NCBI GenBank assembly: GCA_003446375.1 | Contig: DMAW01000040.1 | Span: 1 to 9,426, forward strand | Source of the DNA: Eubacteriaceae bacterium | Lineage (GTDB): Bacteria > Bacillota > Clostridia > Eubacteriales > Alkalibacteraceae | Direction of reading: 5' to 3' | Length of the DNA: 9,426 bases | In this document: one piece after another, positions 5,556 to 9,426 of the stretch | Layout of the letters: each line of letters starts with the position of its first letter | Numbering within the stretch: position 1 is the stretch's first letter | The notes under the pieces: model-generated | Databases searched by the model: none | Seen by the model: the letters and a program-made list of their open reading frames with translations, nothing else | What the model was told of the DNA's origin: nothing | Made by a program: the position numbers and the translations under genes

Positions 5556-5670
5556 GCGGATTAAGCCTCCGATGCTTTTCGCATCGTCGGTCGCGTGCGC
5601 TTACCCATAGAAAGTATAATTCTTTATTATGCAAGCATGTAAAAACCATACTTTCTGCGGGCTAATCCGC
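5556..5670. repeat. Inverted repeat framing copy 2 of the palindromic unit
   Basis: GCGGATTA (5556-5563) is complementary to TAATCCGC (5663-5670), with GCC/GGC continuing the stem inward after a one-base bulge. Inside the frame are a compact hairpin CGATGC/GCATCG (5570-5586) and the long hairpin of copy 2. The whole could fold into a branched RNA or cruciform of about 115 bases. Confidence 0.5.
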
Positions 5671-5692
5671 TTAGCGCGAATATTATATCATA
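5596..5692. repeat. Palindromic intergenic repeat, copy 2
   Basis: This aligns almost without gaps to copy 1 at an offset of 143 to 144 bases. CATAG, TATTATGC, the TGCG(A/G)G after the stem, and ATATTATATCATA (5680-5692) are shared. The stem is AGAAAGTAT (5609-5617) with ATACTTTCT (5648-5656), nine perfect pairs. At the matching positions copy 1 has a different stem sequence that is also fully complementary. Conserved pairing with changed bases argues for a selected structure or a palindromic mobile repeat family. Confidence 0.65.
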
Positions 5693-5708
5693 TATTGAAG
5701 AGCAATGT

Positions 5709-6143
5709 TTATTCTAGCACCACGACTCCCATGCCATAAAGAAGCTCGTTTGTATCCATGATTCCAATTCCCTTATTTACAGCGAACATTATAATTGCAT
5801 CTCTCTTATTCTTGGGGTAAAGTATGCCTAATCCAGCTATAGTCAAGGCTCTTTGAATCTGGTTTAAATCCATTTTTATGCCCATGCAAAGAGCAATGAC
5901 TTTGTCTCGAGTCGGTTGCTTGCTGCCTTGCAATATTTGATAAGCATAAATTCTATTCAAGCCGCTATCAGCGATAACATGGCTCTTCGATAAATTTTTT
6001 ATTGTAATGATTTCGTTTAAATAATCATGTAAGCTAATTGACGATTCTGTGCTTGGGTGCTCCTCAAAAAATGATTCTAGTTCTTCGTCTGTCTTTATCT
6101 CACTTAAAATGCCCAAAAGCTCAACAGTTTTTTTATCCTGCAT
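5709..6143 (-). CDS. HTH DNA-binding protein divergent from the kinase
   Basis: A 144-residue protein. Residues 1 to 45 are an acidic helical N-terminus (ILSEIKTDEELESFFEEHP). Residues about 48 to 103 form a Cro/CI-like helix-turn-helix in a somewhat unusual form: LSKSHVIADSGLNRIYAYQI then LQGSKQPTRDKVIALCMGI and LNQIQRALTIAGL. The C-terminal part (LYPKNKRDAIIMFAVNKGIGIMDTNELLYGMG) is a compact helical tail. I recall similar HTH proteins next to small Ser/Thr kinases in Clostridia, so it probably regulates, or is regulated by, the divergent kinase gene. Thr and Ser residues in the HTH (for example in SKSH) are possible phosphorylation targets, but that is inference. The start ATG at 6143 has AAGGAG seven bases upstream. 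Confidence 0.75.
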   Translation of the reverse strand: MQDKKTVELLGILSEIKTDEELESFFEEHPSTESSISLHDYLNEIITIKNLSKSHVIADSGLNRIYAYQILQGSKQPTRDKVIALCMGIKMDLNQIQRALTIAGLGILYPKNKRDAIIMFAVNKGIGIMDTNELLYGMGVVVLE

Positions 6144-6260
6144 AATTTGCTCCTTGTGTGGTATAATTTTTTTTATATACTATATTATACATTAAAATCA
6201 AATGTTATGAACTATCCTATAGAAGGATAATCTAAATCTAGAGTTTCGGGGGTAGACTGC
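6144..6260. promoter_or_regulatory. Divergent promoter region between HTH gene and kinase
   Basis: A 117-base AT-rich gap. On the minus strand TATAAT lies about 45 bases before the HTH gene (around 6186-6191) with a weak minus-35. On the plus strand several TATAAT-like boxes occur (6162-6167 and 6175-6190) but none has a clear minus-35. The inverted repeat TATCCT-ATAGA-AGGATA (6213-6229) lies between these boxes and the kinase start and is the best operator candidate. The kinase ribosome binding site is the weak GGGGG at 6248-6252. Confidence 0.4.
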
Positions 6261-7334
6261 ATGTCAAAAGCGCTGAAGGACGAGTGTAGCTTGTCATTCT
6301 ATAAAGAAATCTGTGTTTTAGATGAGGTTAAAGATGTTATTTTAGTTCAAAATCAATTTACAAACAAAGTTTATGTAAAAAAAACCATAGATGTATATAA
6401 CGAAGACGTTTATGAACGGTTAAAAAATCTGAATCATAAAAACATAGTTAAAATTCATGAGACTTTTTATTTGGATGATCATCTTATAGTGATAGAGGAA
6501 TTTGTAAATGGAGATAATATGGAAGATATTATCAAGGACAATAAAGCCATTCCGGATATAAAAGCAGTCAGCTTGGTTTTACAGATTTGTGATGGACTTG
6601 AATACATGCATAATCTAAAGCCGCCGATAATACACAGAGATATCAAGCTTTCAAATGTAATGGTAACGAATGATGGGGTGGTAAAGATTATAGACTTTAA
6701 CACCTCGAGAATATATTGTGAAGATAATTCAAAGGACACTTTTATTATGGGAACAGAAGGATATGCCCCGCCCGAGCAATTTGGTTTTGCACAAACAGAT
6801 TGCAGAAGTGATATATATTCATTAGGGATATTGTTTAACTATTTGATGACTGGAAAACATCCAAACTTTGAAGAGCATCGAGGCCAATACAAAAATGTAA
6901 TTAAAAAATGCATAGACTTATCACCGGATAAGCGTTTCAAAAGCATAAGAGAGTTTAGAAAAGCATTAAAAAGCCGTAATTTTGAAGTGGATAAACCAAA
7001 AGAAAAAGTAGTAAAAGGAATTAATATTCCTGGATTTAGGACGTCGAATCCTATAAAAATGGCGATTGCAACAATAGGATATATTGCAATAATATTTATG
7101 GCTATGTCTGTAGAGTCGAACGGTGGAGATTCTTTTACAGGCATTATAGACAGACTGGTTACTTTATTTGTAATGTTGGGTTGGGTAGCGTTATTCACAA
7201 ATTATAGAAATATAACACAGTACTTTCCCCTTGTAAACAAAAAGAATCCTTTTCTAAAAATACTTGGTTATTTGATATCAAGCGTATTGATTGCAATAAT
7301 TATTGTTTTGATTGCTGCACTGTTTCAACCATAA
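6261..7334 (+). CDS. Membrane-anchored Hanks-type Ser/Thr protein kinase
   Basis: Residues about 15 to 240 are a protein kinase domain facing the cytoplasm. Visible are the beta-3 lysine in VYVKK (K40, or K41), a possible helix-C glutamate E52, the catalytic loop HRDIKLSN (H125, D127, K129, N132), the metal-binding Asp in DFN (D145, with Asn in place of the usual Gly), the activation segment end GTEGYAPPEQF (164-174), SDIYSLG (D184) and the late Arg in DKRF. The N-terminal nucleotide-binding glycine loop is absent: the corresponding region reads LDEVKDVILVQNQFTNK. A basic linker (242-262) leads to three hydrophobic segments (about 265-284, 297-313, 333-355), so the end is in the membrane. There are no PASTA repeats. 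It is shorter than PrkC-type kinases and likely a specialised signalling kinase. Neighbours are a divergent HTH protein and a zinc-ribbon membrane protein, plausible partners or substrates. Confidence 0.9.
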   Translation: MSKALKDECSLSFYKEICVLDEVKDVILVQNQFTNKVYVKKTIDVYNEDVYERLKNLNHKNIVKIHETFYLDDHLIVIEEFVNGDNMEDIIKDNKAIPDIKAVSLVLQICDGLEYMHNLKPPIIHRDIKLSNVMVTNDGVVKIIDFNTSRIYCEDNSKDTFIMGTEGYAPPEQFGFAQTDCRSDIYSLGILFNYLMTGKHPNFEEHRGQYKNVIKKCIDLSPDKRFKSIREFRKALKSRNFEVDKPKEKVVKGINIPGFRTSNPIKMAIATIGYIAIIFMAMSVESNGGDSFTGIIDRLVTLFVMLGWVALFTNYRNITQYFPLVNKKNPFLKILGYLISSVLIAIIIVLIAALFQP

Positions 7335-7352
7335 TTATTGGAATTCTTAAAT

Positions 7353-7369
7353 GTATGCTGGGAGCATAC
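7353..7369 (+). other. Small perfect hairpin after the kinase gene
   Basis: GTATGCT (7353-7359) and AGCATAC (7363-7369) pair perfectly around a GGG loop, 19 bases after the kinase stop. No T run follows. It may stabilise the 3' end of the kinase message or be a binding site. Confidence 0.4.
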
Positions 7370-7393
7370 CAAAAATATTGTTGATTAAACTAT

Positions 7394-7420
7394 AATGCTA
7401 ATTGAAGTTAGCATTTTTTT
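7394..7420 (+). terminator. Rho-independent terminator between kinase and zinc-ribbon gene
   Basis: AATGCTAA (7394-7401) pairs with TTAGCATT (7408-7415) around TTGAAG, followed by a T run to 7420. Only 18 bases separate it from the ribosome binding site of the next gene, leaving no room for a promoter after it. A TATAAT at 7391-7396 overlaps the hairpin but has no minus-35. The next gene is therefore fed by read-through or by this poor promoter. Confidence 0.75.
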
Positions 7421-7451
7421 ATGAAAAAATATTTTCAGAGGGGGATAAGGA

Positions 7452-8240
7452 ATGAAAAATAAACTCAAAAAATGTAAAGCGTGTGGAGCTGAAGTAGCTA
7501 AAGGTGCCATATGCCCAAGTTGCGGAAAGGATAACAAAAATTTCTTTTCAAAGCACAAGATAATAACCGGGATTCTTATTTTGGCTATATTAACAGCAAT
7601 AGGTGGGTCTCTAGGTGGAGAGGAAGATGCAATACAAAAATCTTCACAGCTGCCTAGTAGCAATGAAAGCGCCCAAATCAATGATATTCAGCTGGAGGAA
7701 TATTCAACGGAGCTTACAGCGGGTCACTACATTGCAGGTATTGATTTTCCGGTAGGGACTTATACGCTGACGGCTGTGAAGGGGTCAGGCAACGTATATT
7801 CTTCTAATATGTTCGGCGGAGGGTTAAATGAAGTAATGGGCAAACCCGAAGATGACTTTTCAATTGGTGAATTTAAAAATGCCAAACTTGAAAAAAATGT
7901 TATATTATCGGTTTCAAGTTCTCTCATACTTAATATATCATCAGATGCAGCCAATGTTTCAGAAATCTCCGATAGGGTTAGTGATGTGGAACAAGCAATC
8001 GAATTGCAAAGTGGAAATTACATTGCCGGGACTGATTTTACCGCCGGCACTTACAACATAGTTGCCACAAAAGGAAGTGGTAATGTAAGCACATCCAATA
8101 TGTTTGATGGAGGGTTAAACGAAATCATGGGAATAGCTGCGGATGGATTTAGTATAAAAGAATTTAAAAATGCAGATTTAAGTGAGGGTGTAGAACTTAG
8201 CATATCCGGAGTATCAGTAAGATTGGAACCCAGCAAATAA
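7452..8240 (+). CDS. Zinc-ribbon, single-span membrane protein with duplicated outer domain
   Basis: A 262-residue protein. Residues 8 to 24 form a zinc ribbon with the pattern CxxC-9-CxxC (C8, C11, C21, C24). Residues about 36 to 55 (KIITGILILAILTAIGG) are one membrane span, so the ribbon is cytoplasmic and the rest external. After a Ser/Gln/Glu-rich linker come two copies of the same domain, about residues 88-162 and 185-259, with a 97-residue period. Each has Y-IAG-DF--GTY near its start, KGSGNV, SNMF-GGLNE-MG, FSI-EFKNA and a beta-rich end. By eye they share about 57 percent of residues. The single-copy form of this domain (G-Y--G-DIPAGTY type) occurs in other zinc-ribbon or lipoprotein Firmicute proteins, function unknown. 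The start ATG 7452 has AGGGGGAT and AAGG in front. It likely works with the kinase upstream, for example as a sensor or target. Confidence 0.8.
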   Translation: MKNKLKKCKACGAEVAKGAICPSCGKDNKNFFSKHKIITGILILAILTAIGGSLGGEEDAIQKSSQLPSSNESAQINDIQLEEYSTELTAGHYIAGIDFPVGTYTLTAVKGSGNVYSSNMFGGGLNEVMGKPEDDFSIGEFKNAKLEKNVILSVSSSLILNISSDAANVSEISDRVSDVEQAIELQSGNYIAGTDFTAGTYNIVATKGSGNVSTSNMFDGGLNEIMGIAADGFSIKEFKNADLSEGVELSISGVSVRLEPSK

Positions 8241-8274
8241 TTTAATAAAGACCTTTCAAATTAAAATAAATAAG

Positions 8275-8321
8275 AAAAAAAGGGCATAGGATTGAGAATA
8301 TACTCAGTCCTATGCTCTTTT
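8275..8321 (+). terminator. Strong rho-independent terminator, possibly two-way
   Basis: GGGCATAGGATTGAG (8282-8296) pairs with CTCAGTCCTATGCTC (8303-8317) over 15 positions with two G-U pairs, loop AATATA, then TTTT. The A run before it (from 8275) can act as a T run on the other strand. It closes the zinc-ribbon transcript. Confidence 0.88.
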
Positions 8322-8372
8322 CTTCTGAAGATATTGCTGTCTTATTAATCTAAAATACAGAATAAAAACTAT

Positions 8373-8400
8373 CTGGCAGGGTATCATTGTAGTGTAGTAT
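8373..8400 (+). promoter_or_regulatory. Possible promoter of the VOC protein gene
   Basis: CTGGCA (8373-8378) and TAGTAT (8395-8400) are spaced by 16 bases and sit 33 bases before the chosen start. Both boxes are imperfect. A promoter is needed in this gap because a strong terminator precedes it. Confidence 0.3.
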
Positions 8401-8433
8401 TTAAAAAAAATTACTCGAAAGGAAATGAGTACA

Positions 8434-9318
8434 GTGAATAAGATAGTGCCTCATTTGTGGTTTGACAAAGAAGCTAAGGAAGCAGCTGAGTTTTATACAA
8501 AAATATTTGATGATTCTAAGATCAGAAGTTCAGCAATTGTTCCGGGGACGCCTTCAGGAGATGCGGAAATAATAGATTTTGAAATTCTTGGATTAAGGTG
8601 CCAAGCGACAAGTGCCGGGCCTTATTTTAAATTCAATCCTTCAATTTCATTCATGGTTTCGTTAGGTACTAAGGAAGAAATAGATTCGATTTGGGCATCA
8701 TTGGCAGAAGGTGGACAAGTTTTAATGCCCCTTGAAGAGTATCCTTTCAGCAAATGGTATGGATGGGTTAAAGATAGATACGGCCTTACTTGGCAGCTGA
8801 TTTTAGTTGAAGGCGATATTCCCGATCAAAGCATAAAGCCTTGCCTGTTGTTTTCAAACGGAGTCTGTGGTTTGGCAAAAGAGGCTATAGAGCATTATTC
8901 GAATATTTTTAAGGACTCTTCTATTGAACTTATAAGCAAATACGGCGAAGGCGAAGCTCTTGTTAAAGACGCGAAGGTAAACTTTGCAGCATTTAAGTTG
9001 GAGGGCGTGGAATTTGTAGCCATGGATAATGCCATGGAAGCTGATTTTACATTTGACGAAGCATTTTCTCTTATAGTTATGTGCAAAGATCAAAATGAAA
9101 TAGACTATTATTGGGATAAGCTCTCGGCAGTGCCGGAAGCTGAACAGTGTGGTTGGATTAAGGACAGATACGGACTTTCGTGGCAAATAGTACCTGAAAG
9201 TATTGATGAGGTATTCTATAAAGGTTCTAAAGAGGAAATCAAACGGATAACTGACGTATTTCTGAAGATGAAAAAATTCGATTTAGAAGAATTGGAAAGA
9301 GCGCGAAGAGGAGAATAA
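8434..9318 (+). CDS. PhnB-like VOC superfamily protein with two domains
   Basis: Two tandem glyoxalase/bleomycin-resistance fold units of the PhnB-like class (the group once misnamed 3-demethylubiquinone-9 3-methyltransferase). Unit 1, about residues 1-125: KIVPHLWFDKEAKEAAEFYTKIF then GWVKDRYGLTWQLI. Unit 2, about 130-255: KPCLLFSNGVCGLAKEAIEHYSNIF then GWIKDRYGLSWQIVP. The repeated W-KDRYGL-WQ end is the family hallmark. A charged helical tail follows (EELERARRGE). The biochemical role of this class is mostly unknown. Some VOC proteins bind metal and act on small molecules or antibiotics. The ATG at 8425 gives a longer frame, but AAAGGA (8418-8423) lies directly against it. The GTG at 8434 has that site at a 10-base spacing, so it is chosen (294 residues). 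The gene stands alone after a terminator. Confidence 0.85.
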   Translation: MNKIVPHLWFDKEAKEAAEFYTKIFDDSKIRSSAIVPGTPSGDAEIIDFEILGLRCQATSAGPYFKFNPSISFMVSLGTKEEIDSIWASLAEGGQVLMPLEEYPFSKWYGWVKDRYGLTWQLILVEGDIPDQSIKPCLLFSNGVCGLAKEAIEHYSNIFKDSSIELISKYGEGEALVKDAKVNFAAFKLEGVEFVAMDNAMEADFTFDEAFSLIVMCKDQNEIDYYWDKLSAVPEAEQCGWIKDRYGLSWQIVPESIDEVFYKGSKEEIKRITDVFLKMKKFDLEELERARRGE

Positions 9319-9362
9319 AAGATAAAGTCCGTATAATGGTGTAAAAACAAAATACAAATAAA

Positions 9363-9379
9363 ATGAGCCAAGTGCTCAT
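9363..9379 (+). other. Hairpin after the VOC gene
   Basis: ATGAGC (9363-9368) pairs with GCTCAT (9374-9379) around CAAGT, 44 bases after the stop. There is no T run, so it is a weak terminator candidate at best. Confidence 0.35.
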
Positions 9380-9418
9380 CCTCGGTTAAAATATAAGTGA
9401 CCAAACAAATACATAATC

Positions 9419-9426
9419 GAGGAGAT
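9419..9426 (+). promoter_or_regulatory. Ribosome binding site of a gene beyond the right edge
   Basis: GAGGAGAT ends the window. It is a strong Shine-Dalgarno sequence and implies a plus-strand gene starting a few bases past the edge. Confidence 0.5.

Noticed and set aside
5450..5665. 71-residue plus-strand frame in the palindromic repeat region
   Set aside because: It runs straight through both hairpin units, has no ribosome binding site, and its sequence is explained by the inverted repeats.
5709..7334. Toxin-antitoxin pair made of the HTH protein and the kinase (HipA-like)
   Set aside because: The genes are divergent, not in an operon, and the kinase is a Hanks-type membrane protein with an HRDIKLSN loop, not a HipA fold.
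7385..7681. 98-residue minus-strand frame over the zinc-ribbon gene start
   Set aside because: Antisense to the zinc-ribbon and membrane segment and reads across a terminator. No ribosome binding site.
8854..9186. 110-residue minus-strand frame over the VOC gene
   Set aside because: Shadow of a two-domain family protein, with irregular composition and no start signal.

Overview
The window is AT-rich and its genes use strong AGGAGG-type ribosome binding sites, GTG starts and hairpin-plus-T-run terminators. Together with the protein families this points to a low-GC Gram-positive anaerobe, most likely a member of the Clostridia. The genus cannot be fixed from the sequence alone.

Region 1 (1 to about 4160) is the end of an integrated mobile element, a prophage or an integrative element. 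A leftward early operon encodes a Cro-like HTH protein, an excisionase-like HTH protein, a previously unlisted 29-residue membrane peptide and a phage-type replisome organiser. The operon continues past the left edge, where a ribosome binding site for another gene is visible. Divergent from it, rightward, are a CI-position HTH regulator with an unusual 290-residue C-terminal part and a tyrosine integrase with all catalytic residues. The divergent promoter region carries a 12-bp direct repeat and a palindrome that look like operators. Between the integrase and the element end lie about 480 bp without genes but with six same-strand GCCAC motifs, probable arm-type integrase sites. The element ends at a 31-bp 3' piece of a tRNA gene (T arm, acceptor strand, CCA) at 4131-4161. 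This is the expected attachment junction. The intact tRNA should lie at the other end of the element, left of the window.

Region 2 (4162 to 5447) is host chromosome: the tRNA's terminator, then azlC and azlD, a translationally coupled pair for a branched-chain amino acid exporter.

Region 3 (about 5450 to 5693) has no gene but holds two diverged copies of a roughly 100-bp palindromic unit, 144 bp apart. Each folds into a long hairpin whose arms differ in sequence between copies but stay complementary.

Region 4 (5709 to 8240) is the most interesting functional cluster. A 144-residue HTH protein is divergent from a membrane-anchored Ser/Thr kinase with a degenerate nucleotide loop. Downstream is a zinc-ribbon, single-membrane-span protein whose outer part is a tandem duplication of a 70 to 75 residue domain. 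A terminator sits between the last two. This looks like a small phospho-signalling module of unknown input and output.

Region 5 (8241 to 9426) holds a strong terminator, a two-domain PhnB-like VOC protein, and the ribosome binding site of a further gene that starts beyond the right edge. Several start codons were moved from the longest reading frame to the one supported by the ribosome binding site (replisome organiser, azlC, VOC protein).
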